A DNA stretch of 64,000 nt from Janthinobacterium sp. 17J80-10 (GCF_004114795.1 NZ_CP035311.1:806001-870000); one strand, 5' to 3'. Counted from the stretch's first letter, positions 1 to 11,291 are shown. The notes: generated by a model from the sequence alone, not told the origin. Translations and numbers: made by a program.

Positions 1-1936
1 GCGCATCGTTGACGCCATCTCCGGTCATTGCCACGACATGACCGCGGGCCTTGAGCGCCTGCACGATGCGCACCTTGTGTTGCGGCGCGACCCGCGCGAA
101 AACGGCAATGCCATCGATGCGGTCTGCCAGCTGCGCCGCGTCCAGCGCATCGAGCTCTGCGCCGCTAATTGCGCCTCCCCGCAGCCCCAGATCGGCGGCA
201 ATGGCCTGCGCCGTATCCCGGTGGTCGCCGGTAATCATTTTTACCTCGATGCCGGCGGCGCGGCAGCTGGCGATGGCGTCGCGCGCTTCCGGACGCGGCG
301 GATCCATCAAGCCCACCAGGCCGATGAAGGTCAGTTCGCTGGCGCAGGCGGACATGTCCAGGTCGCCGTCGAGGTCGGCAAGCGCAAAGCGGCGCTCAGC
401 AATCAGGATGATGCGCAGGCCGCCGGCGGCCATCGCGCGGTTCTCCGCCTTGATGGCGGCAATGCGTTCGGCATCCAGCATCACGGCGCCGCCGCTGGCA
501 TGGTAGTGGCTGCAGCGCGCCAGCAGCACATCCGGGGCGCCCTTGAAAAAACCCAGGGCCTGGCCGTCATCGTCATGGAAGGTTGCCATGAACTTGTGCG
601 CGGAATCGAATGGTATTTCAGCGATGCGCGGCAACCGGTTGGTGACTGCGTTCTGTTCAATGCCGCCTTTTTGCGCCAGCGCCAGCAGCGCGCCTTCGGT
701 GGGGTCGCCAATCAGCCTGCCGGCATCGATGCGGCTGTCATTGCAAGCCACAGCGGCCATCAGCAGCGGCGCCAGCGTCTCTGTCGAGGCTTCTGCAGCG
801 GTATCGCCGATCGGGCGGATTTCGCCATGCGGCCCGTAACCTTCGCCGCTGACGGCAAAGCGCGCGCCGGCGCAGTAAATGGCGCGCGCCGTCATCTGGT
901 TCATGGTCAGCGTGCCGGTCTTGTCGGAACAGATTACCGTGGTGCAACCAAGCGTTTCCACACCGGACAGGCGCTTGACGATGGCGCGTTGCCTGGCCAT
1001 CTTGTGCATGCCGATGGCCAGCGCGACCGTCACCACAACCGGCAAGCCCTCGGGAATCGCCGCCACAGCCAGCGCAATGGCATCGAGCACCACTTTTTCC
1101 AGCCGGGCGCCGCGCAGAAGTTCCACGAAAAAGAGCAAGCCCACCAGCGTCAGCGCCACGGCGCCCAGGCGTTTGCCCAGCTGGTCGAGCTGTAGCTGCA
1201 AGGGGCTCGGGCCGTCCGGCGTTTGCGCCAGCTGTTCCGAGATGCGGCCCATTTCGGTATTCGTGCCGATCGCCGTCACCAGCAGCTCGGCCCGGCCGCG
1301 CGTGACCATGGTGTTCATGTACAGCATGTTGTGGCGGTCACCCAGCGATTCTGCGCCGGCATCGAGCAATCCTGCCTGCTTTTCGCCGGGCTGGGATTCC
1401 CCGGTCAGCGCCGATTCATCGGCCGCCAGCTGGATGGCTTGCAGCAGGCGGCCGTCGGCCGGCACGCGGTCGCCCGCTTCCAGCAGCACGATGTCGCCGG
1501 GCACCAGGTCGTCTGCCGCCACTTCATGCGTGTCGCCGGCGCGACGCACGCGCGCTTTGGCCGGGAGCATTTTTTTCAGTGCCGCCAAACTCGCCTCGGC
1601 GCGATATTCCTGGTAAAACCCGACCAATGCATTGAACACGACCACTGCCAGGATCACCATGGCATCCTTGGTACTGCCGATGGCCGCGGCCAGCCCGGCG
1701 GCGATGATCAGCACGATGATCAGGATGCTCTTGAACTGGTCGAGAAAAAGCTTCCACGGCGCCGGCGGTGGCTGTTGCGCCAGCTGGTTCGGACCGTGCA
1801 CCGCGCTGCGGCGGCTGGCCTCGGCATGGGCAAGGCCCTGCGCCGCATCGGCTTGCAAATGCTGCAGTGCTTGCTCGGCAGGAACCGCGTGCCAGGAAAT
1901 ATCCGGCTGGCCGGCGGAAATAACTGGTTTTTGCAT
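1..1936 (-). CDS. P-type cation-transporting ATPase (Ca2+/type IIA-like), C-terminus beyond window
   Basis: Integral-membrane ATPase that should couple ATP hydrolysis to cation (probably Ca2+) export. Read on the minus strand from the ATG at 1936, it opens with a cation-ATPase N-terminal domain, then two membrane helices near residues 55-95. A PEGLP motif in helix M4 (about residue 294, positions 1043-1057) is typical of the type II calcium/sodium-type pumps and unlike the CPC motif of copper pumps. The phosphorylation motif DKTGTLT follows with Asp338 (905-925), then a KGAPD nucleotide-binding motif near 535-550, and the hinge motif TGDGVND at the window edge (about 10-30). About 645 codons are present; the C-terminal transmembrane bundle is missing only because the window ends. 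Divergent from copA, with 131 bp between the two starts. The exact ion cannot be decided without helices M5 and M6. Confidence 0.9.
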   Translation of the reverse strand, partial: MQKPVISAGQPDISWHAVPAEQALQHLQADAAQGLAHAEASRRSAVHGPNQLAQQPPPAPWKLFLDQFKSILIIVLIIAAGLAAAIGSTKDAMVILAVVVFNALVGFYQEYRAEASLAALKKMLPAKARVRRAGDTHEVAADDLVPGDIVLLEAGDRVPADGRLLQAIQLAADESALTGESQPGEKQAGLLDAGAESLGDRHNMLYMNTMVTRGRAELLVTAIGTNTEMGRISEQLAQTPDGPSPLQLQLDQLGKRLGAVALTLVGLLFFVELLRGARLEKVVLDAIALAVAAIPEGLPVVVTVALAIGMHKMARQRAIVKRLSGVETLGCTTVICSDKTGTLTMNQMTARAIYCAGARFAVSGEGYGPHGEIRPIGDTAAEASTETLAPLLMAAVACNDSRIDAGRLIGDPTEGALLALAQKGGIEQNAVTNRLPRIAEIPFDSAHKFMATFHDDDGQALGFFKGAPDVLLARCSHYHASGGAVMLDAERIAAIKAENRAMAAGGLRIILIAERRFALADLDGDLDMSACASELTFIGLVGLMDPPRPEARDAIASCRAAGIEVKMITGDHRDTAQAIAADLGLRGGAISGAELDALDAAQLADRIDGIAVFARVAPQHKVRIVQALKARGHVVAMTGDGVNDA

Positions 1937-2006
1937 GGGGCGGAAGTGCTATGGGCGTATGTCGTGCAATGTTAGCAGCATTGCCACACCTGAACATTGC
2001 AATTGC

Positions 2007-2037
2007 TTGACCTTCCCATGATGGGAAGGATGATAAT
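2007..2037 (+). promoter_or_regulatory. CueR-type copA promoter/operator
   Basis: A -35 box TTGACC (2007-2012) and a -10 box GATAAT (2032-2037) are separated by 19 bp, the over-long spacer typical of MerR-family activated promoters. The spacer region carries the palindrome ACCTTCCC-ATGAT-GGGAAGGAT, close to the CueR operator known at enterobacterial copA. It lies 30 bp upstream of the copA start, whose own operon encodes CueR. Confidence 0.9.
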
Positions 2038-2067
2038 GTACGCAATCAAGATAAAAAGAGGTTTGCA

Positions 2068-4497
2068 ATGGATAACGCCATGGCCCTGGCTGGCAGCCCG
2101 CTGGCCGAAAAGGAATTGTCGGTCGGTATTGAAGGCATGACGTGTGCCTCGTGCGTGGCGCGTGTCGAAAAGGCCCTTGCCAGGTTGCCCGGCGTTTCTG
2201 ATGCGACCGTCAACCTGGCCACGGAGACGGCAAGCCTGCACGCCGATGCGACGGTGTCCCTTGATGCTGTAATAGCCGCCATTGAAAAGGCCGGCTACGC
2301 CGTTGCCGAAGAGGCGTTCGACCTTGCCATCGAAGGCATGACTTGTGCATCGTGCGTCGCACGGGTGGAAAAAGCGCTGGCCAAAGTGCCCGGTGTCCTG
2401 ACCGTCAGCGTCAATCTGGCGACCGAGACTGCGCACGTGAGCGCGACCCGCGGTATTGCCCAGGAAGGTTTGTTCAAGGCGGTGGAAAAGGCAGGCTATC
2501 GGGCTGCCCGGGTTGGCGCGCTAACAGGCGTGACTGAAAGGCCGCGCGACCATGGCGGCGTTGCCGTGGTCGCGGCGGCGCTGCTGACACTGCCCTTGAC
2601 GGTGCCGATGCTGCTGGAACTGGGCGGCGGCCACTACATGTTGCCGGGCTGGATGCAGCTGCTGCTGGCCACGCCCGTGCAATTCTGGCTGGGGGCGCGT
2701 TTCTATCGGGCCGGCTGGAAAGCGGTCATGGCGGGTGCAGGCAACATGGATTTGCTGGTTGCGCTCGGCACCAGCGCGGCCTATGGCTTGAGCGTCTATC
2801 AATTGTTGGCGCACCGGCACCATGGCATGCCGCACTTGTATTTCGAAGCTTCCGCCGTGGTGATCACGCTGGTCTTGCTGGGGAAATGGCTGGAAGCGCG
2901 CGCCAAGCGCCAGACCACGGCGGCGATCCGCGCGCTGCAAGCCTTGCGCCCGGCTTTTGCGCGGGTGCGGCGCGACGGCGTGGACGCCGACTTGCCGGTC
3001 GCGCAGGTGCGTGTGGATGACCTTGTGGTTGTGCGGCCGGGCGAGCGCATCGCCGTCGATGGCGTGGTCGAGGAGGGCACCAGCCATGTCGATGAATCCC
3101 TCATCACGGGCGAAAGCCTGCCGGTGGCGCGGTACATTGGCGACAAGGTCACTGGCGGCGCCATCAATGGCGACGGCCTGCTGCTGGTGCACACCAGCGC
3201 CATCGGCGCCGAAACGGCGCTGGCGCGCATCATCCGCCTGGTCGAAAGCGCCCAGGCGGCCAAGGCGCCGATCCAGCGCCTGGTCGACAAAGTCAGTGCC
3301 GTGTTCGTTCCCGTGGTGCTGCTGATTGCCCTGGCAACGTTTGTGGCATGGTCGCTTGCCGGCGCCGCCAGCGAGACGGCGATCATCAATGCCGTGGCGG
3401 TGCTGGTGATTGCCTGCCCGTGCGCGCTCGGCCTGGCGACGCCCGCCGCCATCATGGCCGGCACCGGCGTCGGCGCCCGCCACGGCATCCTGATCAAGGA
3501 TGCCGAAGCCCTGGAAGTGGCGCACAGCGTTACCACCGTGGTATTCGACAAGACCGGCACGCTCACCATCGGCAAGCCGGCGCTGGTCGAGCTTATGCCC
3601 TGCGGCATCGGGCAAGACGAATTGCTGCAATTGGCGGCGGCAATCCAGAGCGGCAGCGAACATCCGCTGGCGCGTGCCGTCACCGAACGGGCCAGCGCCG
3701 AAGGCATGGTGATATTGCCTGTCGCGGACATGAAAGCCTTGCCTGGACGTGGCCTGGCGGCGACTGTTGCGGGCAGGGATCTGCGTCTCGGCAGCACCCG
3801 CCTGATGACCGAGTTGGGCATCGAGCTGGCCCCCCTGCAGGCGCGCGCCAGCGAGCTGGAGCATTCCGGCCATACCGTTTCCTGGCTGGCCGCTGCGGGG
3901 TCATCGCCGCTGCTGCTGGGTTTGCTGGCGTTCGGCGACCAGTTGAAACCCGGCGCCAAAGATGCGGTTGACCGCCTGCATGCTCTCGGCGTCACGACCG
4001 TTTTGCTGACCGGGGATAACCGCGGCAGCGCCGCCGCGGTAGGGCAGGCATTGGGCATCCGCCAAGTGGTCGCCGAGGTGCTGCCGGAAGACAAGGCGGG
4101 CAAGGTCGATGAACTGAAACGCGCAGGACAGATCGTTGCCATGGTCGGCGACGGCATCAATGACGCGCCGGCGCTGGCGGCAGCCGATGTCGGCATTGCC
4201 ATGGCGACCGGCACCGATGTGGCCATGCATGCGGCCGGTGTCACGCTCATGCGCGGCGACCCTGCGCTGGTGGCGGATGCCATCGATATTTCGCGGCGTA
4301 CCCACCGCAAGATCCGGCAAAACCTGTTCTGGGCTTTCATTTACAACCTGGTGGGCATACCGCTGGCCGCGCTGGGCATGTTGAACCCGGTGGTGGCAGG
4401 CGCCGCGATGGCATTCAGCTCGGTATCGGTGATCAGCAATGCGCTCTTGCTGCGGCGCTGGAAGCCGGTGGCAGGTTCGAAACCGGCTGCTTACTGA
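2068..4497 (+). CDS. copA: Copper-exporting P1B-type ATPase CopA
   Basis: Inner-membrane Cu(I) exporter, 809 residues, usual length for the family. Two N-terminal heavy-metal-associated domains carry GMTCASC motifs at residues 23-29 and 90-96. Transmembrane helices follow, with the metal-binding Cys450-Pro-Cys452 in the sixth helix. The phosphorylation motif DKTGTLT starts at Asp494, an SEHPLARAV motif carries the conserved HP dipeptide of the nucleotide domain, and GDGIND starts at about residue 694. The ATG at 2068 has an AGAGG ribosome site at 2057-2061. It sits behind a CueR-type promoter and 19 bp ahead of cueR, so pump and sensor form one copper-inducible unit. CopZ, encoded at 11.3-11.5 kb, is its likely cytosolic copper donor. 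Confidence 0.97.
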   Translation: MDNAMALAGSPLAEKELSVGIEGMTCASCVARVEKALARLPGVSDATVNLATETASLHADATVSLDAVIAAIEKAGYAVAEEAFDLAIEGMTCASCVARVEKALAKVPGVLTVSVNLATETAHVSATRGIAQEGLFKAVEKAGYRAARVGALTGVTERPRDHGGVAVVAAALLTLPLTVPMLLELGGGHYMLPGWMQLLLATPVQFWLGARFYRAGWKAVMAGAGNMDLLVALGTSAAYGLSVYQLLAHRHHGMPHLYFEASAVVITLVLLGKWLEARAKRQTTAAIRALQALRPAFARVRRDGVDADLPVAQVRVDDLVVVRPGERIAVDGVVEEGTSHVDESLITGESLPVARYIGDKVTGGAINGDGLLLVHTSAIGAETALARIIRLVESAQAAKAPIQRLVDKVSAVFVPVVLLIALATFVAWSLAGAASETAIINAVAVLVIACPCALGLATPAAIMAGTGVGARHGILIKDAEALEVAHSVTTVVFDKTGTLTIGKPALVELMPCGIGQDELLQLAAAIQSGSEHPLARAVTERASAEGMVILPVADMKALPGRGLAATVAGRDLRLGSTRLMTELGIELAPLQARASELEHSGHTVSWLAAAGSSPLLLGLLAFGDQLKPGAKDAVDRLHALGVTTVLLTGDNRGSAAAVGQALGIRQVVAEVLPEDKAGKVDELKRAGQIVAMVGDGINDAPALAAADVGIAMATGTDVAMHAAGVTLMRGDPALVADAIDISRRTHRKIRQNLFWAFIYNLVGIPLAALGMLNPVVAGAAMAFSSVSVISNALLLRRWKPVAGSKPAAY

Positions 4498-4516
4498 ACC
4501 AATAAAAGGAGTCAGC

Positions 4517-4924
4517 ATGAACATCGGTGAAGCCGCCAATGCCACCGGCGTCTCGGCCAAGATGATCCGCTATTACGAGAGTATCCAGCTGATCCAGCCT
4601 GGCAAGCGCACGGACGCCAATTACCGGACGTACGGGGAAAAGGAGTTGCATAACCTGCGTTTCATCAAGCGTGCGCGCAGCCTGGGATTTTCGCTCGACC
4701 AGATTCGCGAACTGCTATCGCTGTGGCTGGATTCAGGGCGCGCCAGCGCCGACGTCAAGGCGATCGCCCAGGCGCATGTCGCCGAGCTGCAAAGCCGCAT
4801 CGCGGAACTGACCGAGATGCGCGATACCCTGGTGCATCTGGCGCAAGCCTGCAGCGGCGACCAGCGCCCGGATTGTCCGATCCTGCAAGGCTTGGCAGTT
4901 GGCACGGAGCATGGCTGCCATTGA
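4517..4924 (+). CDS. cueR: Cu(I)-responsive MerR-family regulator CueR
   Basis: Transcription activator of copper-efflux genes, 135 residues. A MerR winged helix-turn-helix occupies residues 1-70 (with the IRYYES segment), then a dimerisation helix and a metal loop. The loop has Cys112 and Cys120 separated by seven residues, the spacing of E. coli CueR. Residue 77 is Ser, which marks sensors of monovalent ions (divalent-metal relatives have Cys there). The ATG at 4517 is preceded by AAAAGGA at 4504-4510. It follows copA by 19 bp and ends 25 bp before the convergent HD-GYP gene. Expected targets in this window are its own operon and copZ, both with matching 19-bp-spacer promoters. Confidence 0.95.
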   Translation: MNIGEAANATGVSAKMIRYYESIQLIQPGKRTDANYRTYGEKELHNLRFIKRARSLGFSLDQIRELLSLWLDSGRASADVKAIAQAHVAELQSRIAELTEMRDTLVHLAQACSGDQRPDCPILQGLAVGTEHGCH

Positions 4925-4949
4925 GCTGGCGCGGCGTCTGCGAAGCGTA

Positions 4950-6041
4950 CTATCCGCGCCGCATCTGTTCATGCAATTCTGTCGCAGGCGCCTTGACGGC
5001 CGGCGCGCCTTCGATGTCGGCGAATGCCGCCTTGATGCGGAGGACTTCCGGCAGTATCGATGGCAGCAGGTCAATCAGCGCGGGATCGAAGTGCTTGCCC
5101 GATTGCGAAGTCATGTATTCCATGGCCACCTCCAGTGAACAGGCTTTCTTGTAGGGCCGTTCGGACAGCAGGGCGTCGAGCACGTCGGCCACGGCGACGA
5201 TGCGTCCCATGAGGGGAATCTCGGTGCCGGCGAGGCCGGCCGGATAGCCGCTGCCGTCCCATTTTTCGTGGTGCGTCAGCGCTATGGCGCGGGCGGTGCC
5301 GAGCAGTTCGTCGTCGTGCTTGCCGATGATTTCGGCGCCGATCTGCGGGTGTTGCCGCATGACGGCCCATTCGTCCGCAGTCAGTTTTCCAGGCTTGAGC
5401 AGAATGCGATCGGGGATGCCGAGTTTGCCGACATCGTGCATCGGTGCGGTATTGAAGAGTATGTCCAGCGCTTTTTCCCCGAGCCCCGAGGCGGCGCCAA
5501 GCAGGCGTGCGTAATGGCTCATGCGGATGACATGGTTGCCTGTCTCGTTGTCCTTGAATTCGGCCGCGCGGCCCAGCCGCAGGATGACCTGGCTGCGCGA
5601 ATGGAACAATTCCTGCGTGCGCTGCGCCACCATGCTTTCCAGTTCGCGGGTCTGGTCGTACAGGGCAAGATGGGTGCGGACCCGGGCCTGGACGATTGCC
5701 GGGCTGATCGGTTTGGTAATGTAATCCACGGCGCCGATGTCGAGCCCGAGGCGTTCGTCTTCCATGGCGTCCATGGCCGTAATGAAAATTACCGGGATGC
5801 GGCGCCGGTCCGGGTTCGCCTTGAGCCGTCGACACACTTCGTGGCCCGACATGCCGGGCATGATGATGTCGAGCAGGACCAGGTCGGGCGGCGCCTCCGA
5901 ATAGCAGATGCGCAATGCCGCGTTGCCATCGATGGCTGCCTTGATCTGGTAATCCTTTTCCAGAATCGACTTGAGCAGCTCGATGTTCTCGGGCGCATCG
6001 TCGACAATCAGAATGGTTTGTCTGTTCCTGAAATCGTTCAT
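4950..6041 (-). CDS. Response regulator with HD-GYP phosphodiesterase domain (first)
   Basis: Two-domain RpfG-type protein, 363 residues. The N-terminal receiver domain (about 8-125) has the acidic pair near residue 14, the phospho-acceptor Asp58 in LLDIIMPG and Lys110 in the TKP motif. A short coiled linker (about 130-150) leads into an HD-GYP domain with the metal-binding pair His202-Asp203 (MHDVGK) and an [11 protein letters not shown] motif. HD-GYP domains hydrolyse the second messenger cyclic di-GMP, and the catalytic motifs look intact. The start has an AGGAAA ribosome site. It lies 13 bp downstream of a second HD-GYP regulator, after the hybrid kinase, so the three genes probably form one operon. 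The true output process is unknown. Confidence 0.93.
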   Translation of the reverse strand: MNDFRNRQTILIVDDAPENIELLKSILEKDYQIKAAIDGNAALRICYSEAPPDLVLLDIIMPGMSGHEVCRRLKANPDRRRIPVIFITAMDAMEDERLGLDIGAVDYITKPISPAIVQARVRTHLALYDQTRELESMVAQRTQELFHSRSQVILRLGRAAEFKDNETGNHVIRMSHYARLLGAASGLGEKALDILFNTAPMHDVGKLGIPDRILLKPGKLTADEWAVMRQHPQIGAEIIGKHDDELLGTARAIALTHHEKWDGSGYPAGLAGTEIPLMGRIVAVADVLDALLSERPYKKACSLEVAMEYMTSQSGKHFDPALIDLLPSILPEVLRIKAAFADIEGAPAVKAPATELHEQMRRG

Positions 6042-6054
6042 GAAAATTTCCTGG

Positions 6055-7191
6055 CTAGGATTGTCGTGTCTGCTGTTTCAGATCGTGGTCGGCGTCCATG
6101 AAGCGGGCAGCGATGTCGCGAAACTGTTCATGGATAACGAGAAAGGCATCCACGAGGTCCGGATCAAAGTGGGTGCCACGTCCCTCGGCAATGATACGCA
6201 TGGCTTCCTCGTGGGGGTAGGGTTCCTTGTACACGCGCCGGCTGATCAGGGCATCGTAGACGTCCGCCAGTGCCATCAGCCTGGCCGATAGCGGTATGGC
6301 GTCGCCGGCCAGGCCTTGCGGATAGCCGCTGCCATCCCATTTTTCCTGGTGGCTGTAAGCTATTTCCTTGGCGCAGGCGAGGAATTCCAACGGCATGCCA
6401 AGTTGTTCCTCTGCATGTTCGATGGCATCGCGACCCAGGGTGGTGTGGGTTTTCATGATCTCGAATTCGTCTGCCGTCAGGCGGCCGGGCTTGAGCAGGA
6501 TGTGGTCGGGAATGCCGACCTTGCCGATATCATGCAAGGGCGCGGACTTGCACATCATGTCGATCCGGCGCGCATCGAGTTGCGCGGCAAAGCGCGGGTG
6601 GCCGCAAAGCGCTTCCGCGAGGACGCGGACATAGTGCTGGGTGCGCCGGATGTGATTGCCGGTTTCATTGTCGCGGGTTTCGGCAAGCGATGCCATGGCG
6701 TGGATGGTGACATCCTGAATGGCCTGGAGATCGCGGGTGCGGCGCGCCACCTCGCGCTCCAGGAAGGCGTTCTGGTCACGCAGGAAGTCGGCGCTGGCCT
6801 TGAGCTGGAGATGGGCATGGACGCGCGCAAGCAGGATGGCCGGGCTGATCGGCTTGGTGATGTAATCGACCGCTCCCAGGGCAAGTCCCGCCTCTTCATC
6901 CGTGACGTCTGAGCGGGCGGTGAGAAAAATCACCGGGATGTGTGTTGTCGCCGTGTCTTGCTTGAGGCGGCGGCAAACCTCGTGGCCGTCCATGCCGGGC
7001 ATCATGATGTCAAGCAGCACCAGGTCAGGCGGATTGCCTCCGCCGGCGATACGCAGCGCTTTCTCGCCGCTGTTGGCGACCTTGACCTGATATATATCCT
7101 TGAGCAGGCTGGCAATCAGGGTCAGGTTGTCGGGCGAGTCATCCACCACCAGGACGCTGGGCTTATCGATGAAATTCAAGGCATTTTTCAT
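6055..7191 (-). CDS. Response regulator with HD-GYP phosphodiesterase domain (second)
   Basis: Paralogue of the next gene, with the same receiver plus HD-GYP layout. From the ATG at 7191 it has 378 residues: receiver with Asp61 in [14 protein letters not shown] motif near 114, a helical linker, then HD-GYP with His220-Asp221 (LHDIGK) and [11 protein letters not shown] near 281-291. I chose 7191 over an upstream in-frame codon because its ATGA overlaps the TGA of the hybrid kinase gene, which suggests translational coupling. A longer form would run 36 bp into the kinase gene. It is predicted to lower cyclic di-GMP when phosphorylated by the neighbouring kinase; that pairing is inferred from gene order only. 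Confidence 0.92.
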   Translation of the reverse strand: MKNALNFIDKPSVLVVDDSPDNLTLIASLLKDIYQVKVANSGEKALRIAGGGNPPDLVLLDIMMPGMDGHEVCRRLKQDTATTHIPVIFLTARSDVTDEEAGLALGAVDYITKPISPAILLARVHAHLQLKASADFLRDQNAFLEREVARRTRDLQAIQDVTIHAMASLAETRDNETGNHIRRTQHYVRVLAEALCGHPRFAAQLDARRIDMMCKSAPLHDIGKVGIPDHILLKPGRLTADEFEIMKTHTTLGRDAIEHAEEQLGMPLEFLACAKEIAYSHQEKWDGSGYPQGLAGDAIPLSARLMALADVYDALISRRVYKEPYPHEEAMRIIAEGRGTHFDPDLVDAFLVIHEQFRDIAARFMDADHDLKQQTRQS

Positions 7192-10100
7192 GGTTCTGCT
7201 GGCCGTGGCGAATGTTGTTGCAGGCATTTGAGCGCAATCTCGAAATCGAAACGGTGAATGGCCTGGGCGATATCTTCGAAGGCGGGGCCGAGCGCGCAGC
7301 GCAGCAGCCCCGCTTCATTGTCCAGAACGTCGCCCGCCTCCGCATCGTCGTCGGCCAGCAGCGCGGCCAGGCGGACAAGGATGGTTCCGAGGCGCGCCGG
7401 GTCGACTGTCGCTGTGTCGACATGCTCGGCCGGGAGGCGCGCTTGCAGCGCATTTGTCATGGCAGTCATGGCTTTGCCCATCGCGTCCAGCCGCAGCGCC
7501 ACGGCTGCGCTGTCCTGGCCCTGGCGCAGGGCCGTTTCGAGTTCTGCTGCAAGTTCGGCGACGCGGATGGCGCCGATGTTGCCTGCGACTCCTTTTGCGG
7601 TATGGGCCAGCCGTTCGGCGCCTGCCGCATCGCCGGCGGCAAGCGCGTTGCGTACGGCTTCTGCGGCATCCTTCTGGCCAGCGACGAACTTGCGCAAGAT
7701 CGACAGATACACCGTTTCCTTTCCCAGGACGCGGCGCAGGCCGGCGCCGGCGTCGAGTTCCGGAATGCCGGCAAGCCTTTCGGCGAGACCGATGGATTCG
7801 GTGGATGCCTGCGCCGCAGCCGCAGGCATCGCCGGGTGGCCCAGCCCGGCGCGCGGGCGCAGCCATTTGCGCAGGGCTGCCCATAGGTCGCGGGGTTCGA
7901 TGGGCTTGGCGACGTGGTCGTTCATGCCCGCGGCAAGGCAGGCGTCGCGGTCGCCGGCCATCGCATTGGCGGTCATCGCCACCACCGGCAAAGCGCGCCA
8001 GCGCGGGTCGGCGCGCAGGGTGCGCGTCGCAGTCAGGCCATCCATGACCGGCATTTGCATGTCCATCAGCACCAGGTCATATTCGCCCTTGCCCAGCATG
8101 TCGATGGCAATGGCACCATTGCCGGCGATATCCACTGCAAAGCCCTCGCCCTTCAATAGCTCCGATGCTACCTGCTGGTTGAGCTCATTGTCTTCTACCA
8201 ACAGCAATCTGGCTCCGGCAAGGTCTGCCAGGCCGCTTTCGCTGGTTGCGGGGATCGCAATGCGGCGCTCCCCTTCGTCAGCACCGAACAGTTGGGTTAC
8301 GGTGTCGAACAGCAGCGAGGCGCCGACCGGCTTGATCAGGATGCTGTTGATGCCCGCGTCATTGGCTTGCCGGAGGACTTCCTCGCGGCCATAGGCCGTC
8401 ACCATGACGCGATGGGGTTGCGGGGAAATTTCGGCATCGATGCGCTGCGCCAGTTCGATGCCATCCATGCCCGGCATTTGCCAGTCGAGGAAGACGATTT
8501 CGACGGGAGCGCCATCGCGCGCGGCACTTGCCAGAATGTCGAGGGCGGCGATGCCGTTCTCGGCTTGCGCGACAACGAAGCCCATGGCGCCCAGCAAATC
8601 GGCCAGCACGCTGCGGGCATGCTGGTTATCGTCGACCACGAGGACCCGCTTGCCGCGAATGTCAGCTGCCAGCGGACGCCGCTGCGGCGCGCTGGCGACG
8701 CCGACCCGGACGGTGCACCAGAAAGTGCTGCCCTTGCCGTACTCGCTGGTGACGCCCACCTCACCCTGCATCAGTTCGGCAAGGTTCTTGGCAATGGCCA
8801 GGCCCAGGCCAGTGCCGCCATACTTGCGCGTAGTCGATGTATCGGCCTGCTGAAAGGACTGGAACAGGCGCCCCTTCTGCTCGGCAGTCAGGCCGATGCC
8901 GCTGTCGATGACCTCGAAGCGCAACAGCGCCTCGCCGGCGTGCCGTTCCATCATGCTCGCCCGCACGACGATTTCGCCATGCTCGGTGAATTTCACCGCG
9001 TTATTGGCGTAATTGATCAGAATCTGGCCAATACGCAGCGGGTCGCCGACCAGGGTCGCCGGCACATCCGCGGCAATTTCAAAGATCAGCTCCAGCCCTT
9101 TGGCCGCGGCCTTGTCCGCGACCAGGTTGGCAATATTGCCGAGCACTTTTTCCAGCTCGAACGGCGTGCGTTCGATGGCAAGTTTGCCAGCCTCGATTTT
9201 GGAAAAGTCGAGGATATCGTTGATGATGCCCAGCAGGTGCTGGGCGGATTGCTGGATCTTGCTCAGATAATCGCGCTGGCGCGGGCTCAGTTCGGTTTTG
9301 AGCGCCAGGTGGCTCATGCCGGTGATGGTATTCATCGGCGTGCGGATTTCATGGCTCATATTGGCCAGAAAGTCCGACTTCATGCGCGTCGCGTCCTCGG
9401 CGAGTTCCTTGGCCTGGCGCATCGATTCTTCGGCGGCATGGGCCGCGACTTCTGCCTTCTTCAAATCTGAAATGTCCACGATCAGGCCGACCAGGCCGCC
9501 CGGCGAGCCGTCCGGGGCGGCGAACGCCGAGATAGAATAAATCACGTCGTAAGTGATGCCGTCAGCGTAGACGAACTGCATGTCGCGGCTGCTCTTGCCG
9601 ATGGCGGCAATCAGCTGCTCGTCTTCGGCCTGGTAGCTGTTGCGCGTCTCGGCGGGCAGGTACTCCAGATCAAGCACCCGTTTTCCCAGGAAATCGGCGC
9701 GCGCCACGCCGAAGGCATTTTCATAAGCCGTGTTGCATCCGAGGAAACGAGCATCCGCGCCCTTGTAAAAAATCGGGTAGGGCAGGGTGTTGATGATCGC
9801 CTGCAAGAGCGTCAGGTTGGTCGCAAGGGCCGCCCGGCTGGAGGACAATTCTTCCGTGCGCGCGGCCACTTTGCCTTCCAGCGTATTGTTCGCTTCGGCC
9901 AATTCACCTGCCTTGGCCAGCAACTCGACACGCATGGCCTCCTGCGCGGCTGCCAGTTCCCCGACTTCCTGCCATGGAGCATCGATGCGCACCGGCTCTG
10001 TGAGTTCGAGACGGCCGATGCGCGCACTTTCCATCGTCAGCTGTTCGAGCGAGCGGCTGAAGTGGTAGGCAAGGCGCGTGGCAGAGGCAACGCCGATGGC

Positions 10101-11144
10101 AAGGGCAAACAGGGCAAGCGCGCTCAGGAGGGCGAAATCCTCGATTTCGCCCGGAATGAAGTCGGAACGGGGCGCGATGGTCGCAAGCCAGACCGGATGG
10201 CTGCCAAGCTGGATCTGCTGGAACAGGCTGAACCATTTGCGGCCGTCAAGACTGAATTCGCTGAACAGGTGACTGGCTTTGCCCCGCGCCTGCCATGGGC
10301 CGATGGCGGCAGACAAGGCGGGAACGCCGCTTCGCGCGGCATCCTGCAGCACCGCTTGCTTGATGTTTTCATCGTTCTCGAAACGCCGGTCGCGCGGCAC
10401 TGCCAACAGTTTGCCTTCTGCCGACAGCAGGCTGGCAATGCCGCTTTGGCCGGCAGTCTGCCGGGAGGTGAAGCGCGAGAGATCGAGCAGTTTGACGTCG
10501 TGCGCGAGAATGATGCGACTGCCATTAGAAGTGGTCCAGCGCGAGGCGGCGGTGATGCCCGGTTCGCCAGTGGTAAAGAAAATGTAGGGCTCGGTCCACG
10601 CAATGTCTTTGTCATGCGGCTGCGCCATGGCGGCCTTGAACCAGGGGCGGGTGCGGGCATCGTAGTCGCGTTCACGCATTTCCACGGACTCGATGGTGCT
10701 CCGGTCGCGCCAGGTGATCCAGTAGGTTTGCTTGCCCCAGCGCTCTGGATCACTGATGCGGTTGATCCACCGGCCTTCGTTGGTCTGCAGCAGCAGGATT
10801 TCACGCCCGCTTTCGTGGGCCATGATCACCGAGGATATTTCCGAGTGGCTGCTGATTACGGGGAAAAAGAATTCATTGAAGCGCAACAGTTCGTCGTGGT
10901 CCAGGCTGCCCTGTTCGCCCCATTGGCGGCTGGTATTGAGGGTCGTCTCGACCGTTTTCAGCAGGCGATCGACCCGTCCTTGCAGGTGCTGGCCAGCCTG
11001 GCCCATCTGCGCCTGCGCCAGCTCGCCGATAACGGGCATGATAACCAGGATGTAAATGCTGCCAGCGAACAGGGACAGCACCAGCAGCACTTGCAGGAAG
11101 CTCTGGGTGATCAGGCTGCGGCGTATGCTGGGTTTCGTCATCAT
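7188..11144 (-). CDS. Hybrid sensor histidine kinase with PAS, two receivers and HPt
   Basis: BarA/EvgS-like phosphorelay kinase of about 1,318 residues. From the N-terminus: a membrane helix near 15-38; a large periplasmic sensor region (about 40-330) with a Cache-like look; a second helix near 338-358 with a HAMP-like stretch; a PAS domain (about 445-560); the dimerisation domain with phospho-acceptor His598 in SHEIRTP; an ATPase domain with GTGLGLAI; receiver 1 with Asp887 (LDWQMPG); receiver 2 with Asp1028 (MDMQMPV); and a C-terminal HPt domain with His1181 (AHTAKG). The start is uncertain: adjacent ATGs at 11144 and 11141 lack a strong ribosome site, and a TTG lies at 11171. It is coupled by ATGA overlap to the first of two HD-GYP regulators, the likely phosphoryl acceptors. 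Confidence 0.92.
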   Translation of the reverse strand: MMTKPSIRRSLITQSFLQVLLVLSLFAGSIYILVIMPVIGELAQAQMGQAGQHLQGRVDRLLKTVETTLNTSRQWGEQGSLDHDELLRFNEFFFPVISSHSEISSVIMAHESGREILLLQTNEGRWINRISDPERWGKQTYWITWRDRSTIESVEMRERDYDARTRPWFKAAMAQPHDKDIAWTEPYIFFTTGEPGITAASRWTTSNGSRIILAHDVKLLDLSRFTSRQTAGQSGIASLLSAEGKLLAVPRDRRFENDENIKQAVLQDAARSGVPALSAAIGPWQARGKASHLFSEFSLDGRKWFSLFQQIQLGSHPVWLATIAPRSDFIPGEIEDFALLSALALFALAIGVASATRLAYHFSRSLEQLTMESARIGRLELTEPVRIDAPWQEVGELAAAQEAMRVELLAKAGELAEANNTLEGKVAARTEELSSSRAALATNLTLLQAIINTLPYPIFYKGADARFLGCNTAYENAFGVARADFLGKRVLDLEYLPAETRNSYQAEDEQLIAAIGKSSRDMQFVYADGITYDVIYSISAFAAPDGSPGGLVGLIVDISDLKKAEVAAHAAEESMRQAKELAEDATRMKSDFLANMSHEIRTPMNTITGMSHLALKTELSPRQRDYLSKIQQSAQHLLGIINDILDFSKIEAGKLAIERTPFELEKVLGNIANLVADKAAAKGLELIFEIAADVPATLVGDPLRIGQILINYANNAVKFTEHGEIVVRASMMERHAGEALLRFEVIDSGIGLTAEQKGRLFQSFQQADTSTTRKYGGTGLGLAIAKNLAELMQGEVGVTSEYGKGSTFWCTVRVGVASAPQRRPLAADIRGKRVLVVDDNQHARSVLADLLGAMGFVVAQAENGIAALDILASAARDGAPVEIVFLDWQMPGMDGIELAQRIDAEISPQPHRVMVTAYGREEVLRQANDAGINSILIKPVGASLLFDTVTQLFGADEGERRIAIPATSESGLADLAGARLLLVEDNELNQQVASELLKGEGFAVDIAGNGAIAIDMLGKGEYDLVLMDMQMPVMDGLTATRTLRADPRWRALPVVAMTANAMAGDRDACLAAGMNDHVAKPIEPRDLWAALRKWLRPRAGLGHPAMPAAAAQASTESIGLAERLAGIPELDAGAGLRRVLGKETVYLSILRKFVAGQKDAAEAVRNALAAGDAAGAERLAHTAKGVAGNIGAIRVAELAAELETALRQGQDSAAVALRLDAMGKAMTAMTNALQARLPAEHVDTATVDPARLGTILVRLAALLADDDAEAGDVLDNEAGLLRCALGPAFEDIAQAIHRFDFEIALKCLQQHSPRPAEP

Positions 11145-11155
11145 GCCGACTAAGT

Positions 11156-11173
11156 AATTGTCATTTGACAATT
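11156..11173. promoter_or_regulatory. Perfect palindrome at the 5' end of the hybrid kinase gene
   Basis: AATTGTCA-TT-TGACAATT, two 8-bp arms with a 2-bp centre, ending 12 bp upstream of the probable kinase ATG. It could be a dimeric operator covering the promoter or leader of the signalling operon. No regulator can be assigned from sequence. Confidence 0.4.
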
Positions 11174-11291
11174 ATGCATGAGTCGGTCGTCAAGTGCCAG
11201 TGACCGTTTTTCAACGTGCGCTTTGCACGCTATTTGTATGGGTAAAGCGCAGCCCGCCCCGGGTTTTCTTTCCCGCAGCGTGGCAGGCAGC

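Noticed and set aside
1962-1985. Inverted repeat GCAATG/CATTGC upstream of the cation ATPase
   Set aside because: Six-base arms and no match to a known operator; I could not separate it from chance.
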